The position numbers and the translations under genes were made by a program. Shown here piece after piece: positions 10,827 through 24,426 of a DNA stretch of 64,000 bases (position 1 is the stretch's first letter; each line of letters opens with the position of its first letter). Below the pieces are notes generated by a model, which worked only from the letters and a program-made list of their open reading frames with translations, was not told where the DNA came from and did not search any database. The DNA comes from Crotophaga sulcirostris (Eukaryota > Chordata > Aves > Cuculiformes > Crotophagidae). The stretch lies in the NCBI GenBank assembly GCA_013397455.1, contig VYZB01000282.1, forward strand, positions 379,621-443,620, read 5' to 3'.

Positions 10827-11444
10827 TAACCTTTCCTGAACAACGTATCAGTTAAGCTATTGAGTGGGTTGTGAATACTGAAGGAATATTGATTCTTTTT
10901 CTAACTAGATAGTTACTGGAAAACATTTTTTTTAAAAGCTAGATTGTTGTTTCAGTAATATTACATGCAGCACTTTATGTACTCAGAGATTAGGTATGTG
11001 TAAAATACTGGCTTAGCTATTTGATGCGGTCTGATGCATGTAAATCCATGGTTCATTGCTACGTCTAAACACCAGAAATGCTTTGGGACCTGAACTGTTC
11101 TGATGCCAATAAATGTCACTATCATTTTATGATATTTAAGCTTCCCAGGTTTTCCATTAGAAAGGTGGAAAGTGTATTTAGTCAGAATCCAAGAGACATC
11201 ACAGTAATATAACTTTTAGTTAGGACTTTTTGTCTAATGAGTAAGTGATAGGGGATTTTGGTTATGTTTTGTTTAGTTGTTTTATTTTTAAATCTAAATA
11301 TGGCACATAAGAATAATGTTTTTTCTATTCAAAGAGAGATATCAAGTAACTCAGCACAAAATATTGCACCCCTGTCAGACACATGAAAAGGTAAGAAATG
11401 TATTTTCTTTGGAAGCATTTTTCCAGAGAAGAGGATTTCAGAAG

Positions 11445-11498
11445 CAACACTGAAACCATACTTAAAAGCTTCAACACTGAAACCATACTTAGAGGCTT
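11445..11498. repeat. 27-bp tandem duplication (two copies)
   Basis: The unit beginning CAACACTGAAACCATACTTA is present at 11445-11471 and 11472-11498. The copies differ only at two A-to-G positions near the end. The near identity points to a fairly recent local duplication. It lies in otherwise unremarkable DNA. Confidence 0.9.
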
Positions 11499-12982
11499 TT
11501 AAACACACAAGAGGAGTCAATAGGAGGTTATGTGCAGTATGCAGCAATTATGAAACAAATTATACAGACACTTGCACATTTCAGGTTTAGCTGAAATTAT
11601 ACCCTGTCTGTTCTGTAAACCTTTACTTCTCTTAGGAGACTCTACTGGGGCTTTTCATAAGAGGGTTTAGAGGATCAATATCCATTTGGAAAGCTCATGA
11701 TGCTATTTCTGTTAAAAAGTGGAACAGAACAATACTGTCAGGACGCTAATCCCTTGATTTCAAGGGGACTTTATTCACATGAATAAGGGTTGCAAGTTCA
11801 GGCTAAGGTCTGTTAGATGATTACTATGCATTCTTCTACTTTCTGTGTGTGTTCATACATTTTTCTGTAAGTGCCTACTGCTGCTTTCACAGAAACAGGA
11901 ATGTAGGGCTAGGTAGATGTTTGGTCAGACCCAGTAAAATATAATAAATATCAACTTTTTGCAGGTGCATCCAGAGAACCGTCTTGCCCTGAGTTAAAGT
12001 TATCTCCACAATATAACAGCAAGAAGAAAGCAGAGGTTCTGATGTTTAGTTCCACATGCTTTTTGAAATTATTCTTATTCTTTTTTTCTATACAGACTCC
12101 TTTCTCCTTGTCTTTGCTTCCCCAGATCACTCTTACATAGTGGGACAGGTATGGGGAAGGCATAGTAATACCTTTCCCTATCACTACATGCAAATGAATT
12201 GAGACGTGCTTAGCATCAGGTCTAACTGCTTCTAATCAGTCCATGCTCAGGCTTAAGAAATCCCTTTACAACACGCTTGAGCAGGGATATCCAGTGTTTT
12301 CATGTGTGTCAGAAGAACCACGTGGCCTCATGATCCCATATTCACAGTAAGGTGCCCTTAGAGTTTGAGTGGTACACCAACACCAGTCATTACTTGATTT
12401 AATAATCCTATCCTTAAGACTATCCTACATTGTCATTACCATTTCATCAACAAAATTCCATAATTTATACATCCTATTATGTATTCTTGAGATTGAATTG
12501 CTTTTATACAAGAAAATTGCTCCATTTTTTTACCACTCTTATTTAGGTGGCAGCACTGCATGTTCATATTCCCTCAAATCTATAGGACTACTCACTTTGA
12601 AATGTGGAAGAATCAACTTTTTTTCCTGGGCAAATCTGCTTTCTCTGATCCTACAAGCTACACATGAATTAGATCCTTCCTTCTCTTGTTTTTATTAACT
12701 TAGTAATGCGTTAAAATATATGTATCATAACATCATACATTCATTAGGAAATGCCAGCACACAAGAGTTCTTTCGTGCCTAGCAAGGAAGAAAACTGTAA
12801 ACTGACTTAGCTTTTTAAATTATTTCAGCATAAACAATTCAGATGCAAAGATTCTCTGTGATGGCAAAATATGAAATAAATTGGTGTCTTGTCACCATGT
12901 GAAATTTCACTGAAATACCCCAATTTATGCCATTTATTGGAAGACAAGCAGTTATTTATTTCACTATCTTCAGAAAAAGTAT

Positions 12983-13020
12983 ATCATAGAATATTCTGAG
13001 TTAGAAATTAAGCTAACCAC
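12983..13020 (-). mobile_element. Short CR1 3'-tip remnant
   Basis: ATCATAGAATATTCTGAGTT at 12983-13002 is nearly identical to the reverse complement of a common CR1 3' end (ATCATAGAAT octamer, then the CTGAGTTGGAA block). Similarity fades after about 25-40 bp, so this is a very short 5'-truncated insertion or a decayed one. Confidence 0.45.
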
Positions 13021-14603
13021 AATATCAAGCATGTTTCCACGCAGAAAATATAAAGTGTTCATAAAAACATGGCTGTGTGGTTATGCTAAGAAGAAATGAG
13101 AAAAAAAAGCAAAATAAATATTCAAGTGCAGAATTTATGTTAAATGAACTTGTGATAATTGTGTGCTAAAAAAATAAATCATGTTAACCCACTTGACTGA
13201 GACTTACATGGTTTCTCTTCTTAGAGAAAGAACCCTCATAAACCACAGCCCAATTATTCAATTTCCCTTACTAATTATGGAAACTACTCATTTCTTGGCC
13301 TCAAGCACAAGATGATGTATCTCTGAAGGGCAACACAAGATTTATCATAATCTGTGTCTCTCTTTATTTAATGAGAATAAAAATAAATACTTCAGAAGTT
13401 CCCGTGTTACAGGTAACTTTGAATTCTAGATTGAATTTGATTGATGATTTCTCTTATACTGAGTATTACAATTCAAAGCATTTTCTGCTGTGAGATAGTT
13501 GCAGACACTGCAGTATTCATTAAACACAACAAAACCCAAGTACACATAAAGAACAAAACTGTCAGTAGCTGCAACAAAACTACAGACCATCCCCTACTGT
13601 CCACTGTGACCTGCTTTTATTATGACAACATGGAGATGTTTATTTGTTGTCATCCATTTAGAAAAGAACACATTTAAACACAATTCCATCTCATTGCAAA
13701 TCAGCATGAAAATGCAATTTTCATTTGTTTCCATGTGTATTCCAGAAGTGTCTGGAAAGAGTGGATGGTTGAATGAAGATGGACATTGTCAAGGAAGATC
13801 TAAAGATTTGACCTGGCATACATAAGATACGTTGGATTCTACAGTAGACTTCAAAATGTTACTTTTCTTTCTGAAGAAAACAAGAGTCAGATACAAAATC
13901 TCCTCTCTGAAACCAGAAAAAGCTACTCTTGGAAGAGGTTGTTCTACATCCACCTCTTGCTTTGAAGTAGACGTGAAAGGTGGGATCCACCTGACAAACA
14001 ATATTTCTGCAGTGAGGATGTTTACAATTGTGTCTCCAAAATCACTGAAGATATTAATTCCTGTGGCGCAACAGACTTAATACAAAATCTAAAATCCATT
14101 GACTGGATTACCTTCTAAAAGTACCTGTAGCAAAAAGTAGTATTTCCTTTCAACACTGAACATAAAACAGGTAAAGTTACAGAAAAAATGGTTTAACATA
14201 TAAGGGGTAAAAATCTCATATTCTTTGTACAAAAGAAGTGACCAAGTACAAAGCAATGCTGCACTGACAGCCTGAAAATCTTTAGTGTATTTTTTTCATA
14301 CATTTTGCAAGCTCTTTTAATAACACTTACCTCAGGTTGTTTTTCTACAGTGTTTGCTGCTGTTGTTATTTTAATCAACTGCTCATTCTCCTCTCATAAA
14401 TTTCTTTCCTAGATTTTATCCTGCTGCTTAAGATATTGAGAGGATTGTCTGGAGCTTATGTTCCACCCTTGGATACATTGATTACAACAGGGCAATCAGC
14501 AAGTGTCCGGGCACTTAAACACGCTTATCATAAACATGGCCCCTTATTTCTGAAGTGCTTCATTCTCTGTTGTAATATAAACATACTTTTAGTCATATCT
14601 GCT
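13021..14603. other. Intergenic AT-rich DNA, no gene recognised
   Basis: No gene is recognised. Short overlapping frames at 13441-13825 and 13832-14080 have no family signature and are interrupted quickly. No repeats beyond A/T runs. Confidence 0.6.
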
Positions 14604-15405
14604 CGAGGGTATGAAGGCTCTGAAGAGTGATCTGGACAGGCTGGATTGACAGACTGAGGTCAACTATATGAGGTTTAACAAGGCCAAGTGCTGTGTCCTA
14701 CACTTCAATCACAACAACCCCATTCAACGCTCCAGGCTTGGGGAAAAGTGGTTGGACAGCTGCCTGGTGGAAACAGACCTGATGGTGTTGGTCGACAGCA
14801 GCTGAACATGAGCCAGCAGTGGCCCAGGTGGCCAAGGTAGCCAAGAGCATCCTGGCTTGGATCAGCAATGGCGTGGCCAGAAGGAGCAGGGAAGGGATAG
14901 TTCCCCTGCACTTGGTGCTGGTGAGGCTACACCTCAAATCCAGGATTCAGTTTTGGGCCTCTCACTCCAAGACAGATATTGAAGGGCTGGAGCACATCTG
15001 GAGAAGGGAACGGGCTGGAGCACAGAGGTTCTGGTAGCAGCTGAGGGACCTGAGGCTGTTTAGTCTGGAGGAGGAGGCTGAGGGGAGGCTACAACAGGAG
15101 GTTGCAGTGAAGTGGGTGTTGGTCTCTTCTCCCATGTAACAAGTGGTAGGATGAGAGAGGATGGCCTCAAGTTGTGCCAGGGGACCTTTAGATTGGATAT
15201 TAGGAAAATGCCTTTACCGAAAGAGTGGTGAAAGTGTTGGAACAGGCTGCCCAGGGAGTTTCCATCCCTGGAGGTGTTAAAGAAATGTGTAGATGTGGCA
15301 CGTGGGGACATGGTTTGTAGGCATGCTGGTGTTGAGTTGATGGTTGGACTAGATGATCTTACAGGTTTTTTCCAACCTTAATGTTTTTATTCTGTGATTC
15401 TAGGA
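14604..15405 (+). mobile_element. CR1 LINE 3' segment (reverse-transcriptase C terminus plus tail)
   Basis: About 800 bp of CR1 in the plus orientation. It runs from the 'EGxxGSxxDLDRLD'-like region through the C-terminal ORF2 part to the 3' tip. The frame at 14819-15037 shows CR1 RT residues such as AQVAKVAKSILAWISNGVA and IQFWA, and the tip ends with TTCTGTGATTCTAGGATT near 15390-15406. Frames shift and stops interrupt it, so it is a dead copy. It differs in sequence from the ACTGTG-tailed subfamily elsewhere in the window. A second CR1 tip follows within 30 bp. Confidence 0.92.
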
Positions 15406-15429
15406 TTATATATGGTTTAGTTTTAAGTA

Positions 15430-15503
15430 GTCCTGTGAGAAGGAGGGAGTTGGATTTGATGGTCCTTCCAACTAGAGATGTTCTATGATTCTATGATTCT
15501 ATG
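15430..15503 (+). mobile_element. Second CR1 3' tip with three ATTCTATG octamers
   Basis: About 74 bp comprising the last part of a CR1 tail (GTTGGATTTGATGGTCCTTCC) and a clean terminal array TTCTATGATTCTATGATTCTATG at 15481-15503. The octamer array is the diagnostic 3' end of CR1. It is a very short insertion placed just after the preceding copy in the same orientation, or a tail left by a rearrangement. Confidence 0.88.
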
Positions 15504-18500
15504 TCTGTAAGTTGACTTTTCCAAAAATAAGCAGAACTTCCACCAACATGCACTTTCTAATGATTATTCTTCTAATTATTGTCAAATTCTCTTATCCATA
15601 GCTATTTCATGAAGAAGCTATCGACGACATTCTAGCTAACTTTTGGATCAAGTCTGATCTGATCATTCACTTGACAGATGTTAGGCTGCATTATGCCCTT
15701 GTTTGTAGGAAGAGTTGGAAAAATCTGCCAAACAGTAAATCAGGTGAATGCTAGTACCATTGCTAAAGGAAATGGTTTAGGAGATGGTACCCCATGCATG
15801 GGTATCTCAGTATGACACTGTTATCTGAGGAAAATACAGATGGTCAAGTTGTAAGAAGTCAATCTTGAAACTTGTGAGCCCAGACGTATTGAAATAAATG
15901 AACAAAATCGTTAGAAGAAGAAACAATAGGTAACAAAGTTCATAGAAGGTCTGTGGAAAAGAAATCAAAGAATAACCAGAAATATGCATTTTTGAACCAT
16001 CTGAGAGATGGTTTAAATGAAAGCAAACATATTAATCTAAGATTTAAAAAATGTGAAGTCTTACAGAGAAACAATGATTATACACAGAGGGTACCACAAT
16101 CAAGAGTTGATGGACTTAATATATCAGAGAATCAAATATAGTATGTGGAAACAAAATTACATGAGTCTTCTGCTTCTTTCCTGAGTCTGCTTAAGCATAA
16201 TCAATTTCCTTTCCAAAATCAAACAATGGGGAGGAACAACCTACCAGTTTATAATTAAAAAAACTTCACATCCAAACACAAACAAAAAAGTTTGACAGAG
16301 TAAGATAATTTCAAGCGTCTGGCACTGTCAATATGAAATGGCAGCTGAATGTCTGTACTAGAGTCAATCACTGATGACAAGTGAATGTCTCTACCAGAAG
16401 CAGCAGCATCTCCTGTAGGAATATGAAATGGTGCAGGAAAGAATAAAGGAGGGGAGGGGAAGTGAACTAAATATCTCTCTGTGGGAAACAATTTAAGGAT
16501 TTTTTTCTAACAATGAAAATTCATCAACCCATAGAAATGTGCTGTTCAGGTGTGGTTGGAAAAGTATAGATAATTACTTGTAGGAAGCTGATTTATATTA
16601 TTATTTTTTTGACAAAAAGAAAGGTTAGGGTGACATTGTCCATGTTTGTTGGTGACATATCTATGTAGATGGTCTACTTGTTGCAGTAGAGTACTGTTGT
16701 AATACTGTACTTTTGGCTACTCTTATCTAACTCTGCATAAATATAACTTTATTTAAGTATACTCTTGTCTGAGAATACTACAGAACACAGTTTTAGCTGC
16801 AATTTCACAGGCACTGTTGGCACTTCCTGAGTGCAGGTTTGTCATTGTTGATTTTGTAAGAGCTTGAACTTCGCAGAGATGCCTTCATAACAAAGAAGGT
16901 ATAGGCAGTGTTAAAGTCATAGTGATCATCTTCACTTGTGCTTAGATTATAATGCTGTGACACAACAGTGCTTATAAGCACATGTCCTCAATTTTAGACC
17001 TGACACAGATTAGTATTCTCTTTTCCATGAATAATATTTGCTCATTTACGACCCAATGAGCACTACAAAAAGGATTTTTGTAACATTTTCAGTCAGTAAC
17101 CAAGCAAGTTTCTGCATAGAAAAACTGTGTCCTATGATAGCAAAACATTTATCCCTGTTTTTAATCTTTGCTAATAGAAATTAAAACCACAACGATACGC
17201 ACATATTGTTATGGATACACTGAAAGTGCAATAGTTCATCTATAAGTACTTCACGACCTATCCCCATGTACAAAAATCTGCAAATCCCCTCTACAATATT
17301 ATTGGAAAAGAGAAAATTAAGGAATGTTGGAAAACATAAATTAAGAATCAACCTTGAACAATAGTAAGTGTCAGATTAAGATTAAATATTAATTCTTTAC
17401 AGGATATACATGAAGTTAACATCAAAAAATGCATGCAGCCATTTCCAAACCAAACCAACGTGTTCAACCTTCTGGATCTTTCATTCTTCTAAGGAAGCTG
17501 TGTGCCAGGCACTGAACCTGCAGGTTTAGGAGACTGTCTCTGGATAATGAAAATCTCTAGATAAATATGCCAGTAATCCAAATGGGCAATTTAATTTGCC
17601 CAGAAACTGAAATTAAAACCTGCAACATTGAGGAAAGCTATACCTTGTTATTTCTCAGTAGTAAAAAGGTAACAGCAATACAATGTCAGAAAAGTAAAGA
17701 AATACGTGCTATTCAGGAGATGGGAGTATAATTTTGTCAATTTGTTGGATTTTCAATAGCTGGAAAGAGAAGCGGCTTGACACCTGGTTTCAGAAACTGA
17801 AAGAGTGAAGGCAAACTCAACATTATCTCCCTCTTGTCCCCAGAAAAAACAGTCTGTAATCTGAAGAATACCAAAAGTATAACAGGAAATCCATGATTTT
17901 TTTTATGCAGTAAGCTATTTAACAAACAAAAAAAGTAGCCATTTACACACATTTCCCCCATCAAACACTGTAGGAGAAGCACAGATAGCACAGATGGGGC
18001 ACCATGAAGTGGCATGAAAGCTCAGTACTCATTTATAAAATCTGCATAATTTTTCCAAACATCTGAAGGTCTGCAAAAAACTCACATTTAAAAATAACGA
18101 TGGGAATACCGCCACATATTAAAAATTGCAAAAATATACATGTGAGTGTATATATAGGTGATAAAGCAAGGAGTGGTGTTTAGGACATGACTGCTTCATA
18201 ATCTATGAAGTTTAAGGAAAAAATCCCATTGTACAGAGGCAAAAGGATATTTTGTGGACAAACACCAAGTGTTAGGTCCTTCCAGCCTCAGCTGAATGCA
18301 GCTGACTACAAGCTACTTTTTCAAGCAGTCTGTTGGACTTCCAAAGTTTTGGTCACTTGGCACTTTTAGACTTGTTTCACCTATCTATCTTCAGTTTTTC
18401 AGACCACCCTATCTTATTTTAATTTAATTTCCATGGAGAACCATCCCTGGATTGTACTTATTTTTGTATCCTTGTTTTTTTGCAAAGAAAAATCTCCTCT

Positions 18501-18930
18501 CTTTTATGATCACAGTTCGCTGAATCATTGCAGCTTTTGAAAAAGAGTTTTAGATAGTGTAGTGTAATATCTTTTAAACATAATTTCTCCATTTAAGAGT
18601 AGATACTAAATATCTTCATCATTTAAACAGAAGAGAATTACATACCACAATGTACTATAGCACCAAATATCTGGATCAAATGTTGCACTGTTATCAAATG
18701 TATTTTTGTCTATTCCTCCCCTCAATAAGCAGAAGCAAAATTCAAAAGGGCCTGCACAAACCCCGGGTTAAAGCAAAATGCACAGAACTTCCCTTATCAT
18801 TGTGTTTGTAATAAACTTTCTATTTCTTGAACATACTTCTGAGCCCTCCAGATTAGCAAAAAATCATTGACACAGAACTATGAAATGAGCCAAGTGTATT
18901 TTCTACTTTATTAGAAAACACATTAGTAAA
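15504..18930. other. Intergenic AT-rich DNA, no gene recognised
   Basis: Nothing recognisable. Open frames are short (at most about 92 codons, for example 17737-18015 on minus) and lack known domains. Several short TA- and TG-rich stretches (about 18133-18160) are minor simple sequence. Confidence 0.6.
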
Positions 18931-18939
18931 ATGTCTTGC

Positions 18940-19440
18940 TTTCCCCTTTGTGAGGGGAGTAAAATCCTGCTCCTGAGAGGCTTTTTGTTGGTTTGTTTGC
19001 TGCTGTTGAATGATCCTTGGCGGTACAGCGGAAAGGGCATTCCTCTAGGACTTTAAAGGCAAAGTAGAAAAAATGACATAAAAGCCTTGCTTGGATTTGA
19101 TTGATGCACTCTCATATTTGAAGTTCACTCACAGCTTTGTGCTAGAAGACCAGGGTCACTCCATCCAGTTCTCTAATGAGACTGTGCATGAACACTTGCA
19201 GCTTTGTAGGACTTGTTTTAATCAGAGATTGAGAAACACTCCTGACTGATAGTCTTCGGGATCAGATCTAAACAGAAAATAACATGCTCGATTTGGCCTC
19301 TGAAGCTGGGTTGAGCAAATCTTTGTGATGTATTGGAGCATTTGCTGAGTGCAAGTGCACGTGGTATGGTTCCTATTTCTGTCGGCAAATACAAATTTTT
19401 CACTCAGCAGGCATAATCAGAGCTAACTCGAGAGGAGAAA
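18940..19440. promoter_or_regulatory. Weak candidate regulatory block
   Basis: Repeat-free and somewhat more balanced in composition than its surroundings, with scattered CpGs (GGCGGTACAGCGG near 19020, CTCGAGAGG near 19428). It contains a perfect PBX-HOX-type TGATTGAT at 19098-19105. The same 8-mer occurs elsewhere in AT-rich parts of the window, so this is weak support. No coding signal. Confidence 0.25.
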
Positions 19441-21591
19441 TAACAAAAACTCAACAGCCCTTAGCAACTCAGCATGGCATAGAGGGATTTAAGACGTTAG
19501 CATTTTATCTCTATCAGTATGAAAATGTATGAGGAAATCTGAACTTTGGAAGTGCAAATAAACACATTTAACACATTATAAACCACCTATTCTACCAATG
19601 ACTCCTGGGTCTTTTCCTTTTCTCCTTTCCAGCCCCTTTCTCCTGAAATAATAAAGCTGGTTCATTAATTTGGGTTTAAGCTAAAAACAATTTGTTTTGA
19701 CAGAGTTACTTTAGAGGTAAGGGAGGAAATGTGCACAATCTATTCTTAGCATCTATAAACTGAGAATGGAGACAAAATCGCGTTCTGCATTTCATAATGT
19801 TTTGCTTCTCTGTAGCTCCTGTTTACTTCTCTTCTCTTGGCTGAGAGATGAATCCAATCCAGTGCTTGAGGCTGCTGAAGACATGACGACAATAAAAGTG
19901 TTAGGTAATGTACCTAAATCTAATATAGGTAATTGCATTTTGCAAAAGTAAAATTCACTCTGTGCTTTTAACTAAAAATATTTGTTTTACCTCCTAGGAA
20001 CAACCGTGGCCATGAAAGTGGTTTACAATCACTTGATTTTCACTCTATGTGAATGTCTGTATAGAAGTAGAGACTTTGGAAAGGAAAAGACGGATTTTTT
20101 ACATGGGATAGTAAACCACTAAGGAAATGGAAGAAAAATAAATGCACAAGCTTATATTAACACTGAAAAGCATTTGAAACACTGAAGATTTAACACAGTG
20201 TTTCTGTCTCAGCTTGCTTCCCTGTCATCCCTGAGTAACTACATTTATTTTCTGTATCTTCCTCTCTATTGTTTAATCTGCATCAATTGCATCTCCTCCA
20301 TGCGCTCTTTTCCACACTGTGTTAGCATGTGTCCTTACAGCAAACAGGGCTGTGCTCCTGCCTCTTCTGAACTGCTTCATAGGACTGGACATCCAAAAGT
20401 ACTGCACATGCATTTCATCACCGGCTGCCCTTTATGCGTTCACCTCCCACAAAAATGTACTAAAAAGTGCTTCTTCACAAGAACAACAGAATGGGGGTGG
20501 ATTTCGTAGCCAAGCAACTAAATAACAAGAAAAAAAAAAAAGAAAACCAAAAAGAAAGTGTTTAAGTTGCCCTAAATTTAGAATGATTTCTCTGGATTTA
20601 TTCCATATTTACACTCAAAAGATAATTTTTGGTAAAGACGTACCAGGTTAGCTTTGAAGAGATCACTTCTCTGTGGGGCAATGTAGAGTTAGAAATCAGG
20701 TTTGTAGTGGGAAATATATTTAACTGTAAAATGACTGAAGAGCCTGAAATAAACTAGTGAATGGCTTCAGATGAGCAGATTTACAAGTGCAAAACAGTGG
20801 ATTTCCATCTCTCTACTGGAATTTGAAAAGGCTGTACCTGTTAGTGCTGATTTTTATTGCAGATGCTTGGCTGTTAGGATCCTTATTTCCTATTTGTTTT
20901 CATTCCCAGTGAGGTTTTTTTCTGTTATTTTTAGCATGCCATGATAAAAAACTTTTAGTGAGTAGATCTAACTGCTAATCACCTACTCAGAACTGAGAGT
21001 AGCAACCCATTATGAATCATTCTGTGGGTATTAATAGACAATGAGTTCTTTCATAGATTTAGGTTTAATTTTTTCTCTCTAGATAATATCTCTTATTTCA
21101 GTTACAGTGTTTACTTTTTGAAGACAACTAACCCTCCCTCTAATTGCATAATTCCTAGAAACACCTTGCTGGTTTTTTTTTTTCCTTTGTACTTTACAGC
21201 TCAATGTGAAAAGCAGCATCCTTAAATTTTTGCTATCTCATGGGCCACAAGACTGAAGAAGGAAAATACTGTTGCTCAGGCCATAATTTAGTGTCCACAT
21301 CAACTTGACCTATGACAGATATGACAGGCTTAACTCCTTGCACAGCGTTCAAGCTGCTGCATTGTATTTCCTAAGGGCAGAGGCTGAATTTGAGCAGTGG
21401 AGTATCAAACTCTCACTGAAGTGCAGAAATTCCTTAAAATGAGGCAGTTCCACTATCCAGTCTCAGCATGTGTGAGTCTCTAGTGAAAGGCATGTCTGAG
21501 GACTCACCCTTGAGACAGGTGAAGTTCAAACTGGGAGGTGAGATCCAAAGTAGACATATCATGAGGACAGACCAACTTTCAGCCAGCAGAG
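19441..21591. other. Intergenic AT-rich DNA, no gene recognised
   Basis: No gene seen. A 12-A run with AAAG units at about 20529-20560 and a T-run near 21173-21184 are simple sequence. The overlapping open frames at 20198-20525 are Cys/Ser-rich translations of a pyrimidine-rich stretch and match nothing I know. Confidence 0.55.
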
Positions 21592-21852
21592 AGGACATGG
21601 ACTCAAACTTCGTCAGGGGAGGTTAAGGCTTGATATTAGGAAAAAATTCTTCACTGAAAGAGTGATTGGCCATTGGAATGCGCTGCCCAGGGAGGTGGTG
21701 GAGTCGCCGTCCCTGGAGGTGTTTAAGAGGAGATTGGATGAGGCACTCAGTGCCAGGGTTTAGATGCTGGGTTGGTGTTGGTGTTGGGTTATAGGTTGGA
21801 CTCCATGATCTCAGAGGTCCTTTCCAACCCTGTAGTACTGTGATACTGTGAT
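21592..21852 (+). mobile_element. CR1 LINE 3'-end fragment with ATACTGTG tail
   Basis: It begins near GAGGACATGGACTCAAACTT and continues through the region that reads as '[18 protein letters not shown]' in ORF2 (with one or more frame breaks). It then runs through 'GGCACTCAGTGCCAGGG' and the tip, ending GTACTGTGATACTGTGAT. It is the best preserved of three copies of one subfamily (others 646-810 and 47521-47740). It is 5'-truncated and non-autonomous. Confidence 0.92.
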
Positions 21853-24080
21853 CTGCAAACACTGAGATCAGGGGTGTGCTTCTTTGTGAGCCCTCTGCTA
21901 TGTTCATACATTACTTCTTGGAATAAAGGAAGACTTATTTTTTTCTCTTTTCTTTTTATATGTGCCAGACACTGAAATCAGCCCCTTAACATCAGCCCCT
22001 TCTTATGGAGTTCTCTTGCAGTAGCCACATCCTTACGTTAAAGCAACTTACTGCCCTTCTCCTAGAGAAGCATCAACTGCACTGAGGTTCCTTCTAGATT
22101 TCAATTCTCATGCCAAGAATGAGTAGTGTTGAGCTCAGGCAAAAGCATAGCTCTGCCACAGGGAGAGTTTTCCTAAGATTTAGGGAAAAGGAGTGGTAAA
22201 CTCTGCTCACCACCAACATAAAGCGATCTTCAGCTTATTTGCCTGATAAACCAAAGAATTATTCTAAACAAGAAAAAAAAAAATCATGATATTCTTTTTG
22301 TTTAGATAGCTGCTACTTGTTTAATGTTTTCTTTTCTTTTGGAAACAAACATTTCCCAACTCCTCCTTCTTTTCTAAAATACCTTAGGGCTTGTCTGGTT
22401 TCTTGGGGAATTTCCAGTTTTTATTGCCTCACTAGCCATACCTTATCCAAAAATTTCTCTTTTTAGAGTCTGAGTTCACTCAGGGTTGCCATAAATGTAA
22501 ATCTTTTTACAAAACCCAATATCTTGCGCCTTTATAAAGTGTTTCTTATCTGATGTACCAATTTACCTTGTTTTGTGTAATTTTTCTTACAACAGTTGCA
22601 CTTTCTGTACACTATTTTCTTAAACATTGCACTTACATTTCATTTAAAAAAAAAAGGGTCATATGGCAAACAGTATTAGCCAAAGCAACTGGTTGGGTGT
22701 AATTCATTCTGGTCCATCAGCTTTTTTAAAAGACTGTAATTGGTTACTGCATCTATGTAAATTAGTAAAGTCAAAATAAGAGATCAGAGAGAAGAAAAGG
22801 TGAAATCTATTGAAGCATAGATGGGTATTGATTTTAAAAGAGCTCTTACTCCACAGTTACTTACCTTGTATTTGTTTTGCCCCTTTTCCTGAAATGTGTT
22901 TACTGCTATACATGGTCTTTCCTTAAGCATCACAGAGAAGCAATGCATGTCTGACTGAGATAATAAAGGATATGAGAGTAATAAAAAGGTCTTGTCTAAA
23001 GAGAAATTAGTGTGCTTGAAAATACAGGGTCAAATTCCCCTATTAATTTCAGCAGTGAAGCTTTATTGAAAATCAGTGGGGATACAGCAACAAAACAGAA
23101 GAAAACGTGCTGTTAAAAGCTGGTTGGGGTGTGTGCGGTGTGCAGTCAGTGGACCTGCTTCTCTTTTGAATCCAACCACTTATTGTTTTCTAAAATGAAG
23201 CAAATTATTGAGATTCATAGTGCTATTGCAGTAATGCCTGCCTATAATAGTACAACTCATAACATATCAGTATCCCCAAAACTCTTCTGCACCATCAAAG
23301 TACATATGTAAATCAAAGTGAGACATTCAACTTAGAAACAACAATATGATAAGATCAAATTAAACCAGTGGTATTCTTTCTCTCTGAGGGCAGGAACATC
23401 CTGTTCAGATAAAGGCTCATGAAAGTTCAAGACAGAAAATTTTAGAGCAATGTGTTACTGAACTACTGTCTTTCTAAACTCAGGAGTTCACTGTTTTGCA
23501 TTTGCATTAAAGAATGATGTTTAAGAGATTTCACATTTTTACAATGTGCTATAATGATTTTGGGTATAACAAAACAATAGAGATGAATATCAATATGTTT
23601 AAATTAAGACAATGGCTACAAGTTTTCATCATGTATATGAAGATCTGTACGGTAAATGGTATAATAAGGTGTCATACATAAATAAATTTATAATTAAAAC
23701 GCATTTATCTAAATATAGCAGCATGGTATATTTTCTATCTATCTACATTTCAAGGAAATCTGTGAGCAGAGTCACCACGAGGAAAAGTCTTCAGGGACAA
23801 AACGCTAAAAGAATAAATGTGGCTATCTCTGGTGCAAAGCAAACAGAGACAGGGAAAATCATTTGCACTGGTTCTTGAAAAATACCATCACCCGCATTAG
23901 GTAATGAGATACAAACCTACACTTACCTAATTTCTACTTATTTGGTACCTTTTAACTATAGCAGGAGCATTACTTTCTTCTGTAACTGCAACTAAAATTA
24001 GCATCCCACCCAGGGTAATTAACAACATGGAGAAGAAACAAAATATGTTTTATTGTCATGTTTTGTTTTGCTTAATTCAG
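21853..24080. other. Intergenic AT-rich DNA, no gene recognised
   Basis: No gene or recognisable transposon. Only short homopolymers (A-runs near 22270 and 22645). Short open frames have no family signature. Confidence 0.6.
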
Positions 24081-24099
24081 CTATATTTTGACTCTACTT

Positions 24100-24420
24100 T
24101 GGTGTCTTGAACACGTTCCTGTTAGGGCAACAGCTCATTCCTCTGACCCAGGGCCAGTGCCAGAAGCAGTGACTTGGCCAAGGCGACTCAGATTATGGGC
24201 CAGGCATCCCCTGACGAAGCAACTGCCATACGTACGTCCACCTTTCATCATCATCTTGGGACCTGGCAGAAACACTGTTTTTTAAAAAAAAAGCACTTTC
24301 CTGTAACAGATGTACAGCTCCACATCCTGATATTAGCATTTCGGAGACTTTCCTGTACATTTTGCACTCAGAAAATTCCTGTGTATGTCTGTGCTATTTT
24401 GCAGGCACTCAGTAGTGTAT
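24100..24420. promoter_or_regulatory. Weak candidate regulatory block
   Basis: GC content rises and CpGs appear (CACGTTCC, AAGGCGACTC, GACGAAGC, the CATACGTACGTCC palindromic core near 24228-24240). No repeat family is recognised. Two overlapping frames (24088-24285 and 24174-24428) have no domain. It is bounded on the right by an A-rich run. Candidate only. Confidence 0.25.
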
Positions 24421-24426
24421 GGATTT

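Larger units (their letters stand above)
9721..12982. other. Intergenic AT-rich DNA, no gene recognised
   Basis: No coding sequence, RNA gene or known transposon is recognised. A pyrimidine microsatellite and a 27-bp tandem duplication are listed separately. The open frame at 12369-12698 (109 codons) is rich in Leu, Ile and Ser, as expected of translated AT-rich DNA, and has no recognisable domain. Confidence 0.6.
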
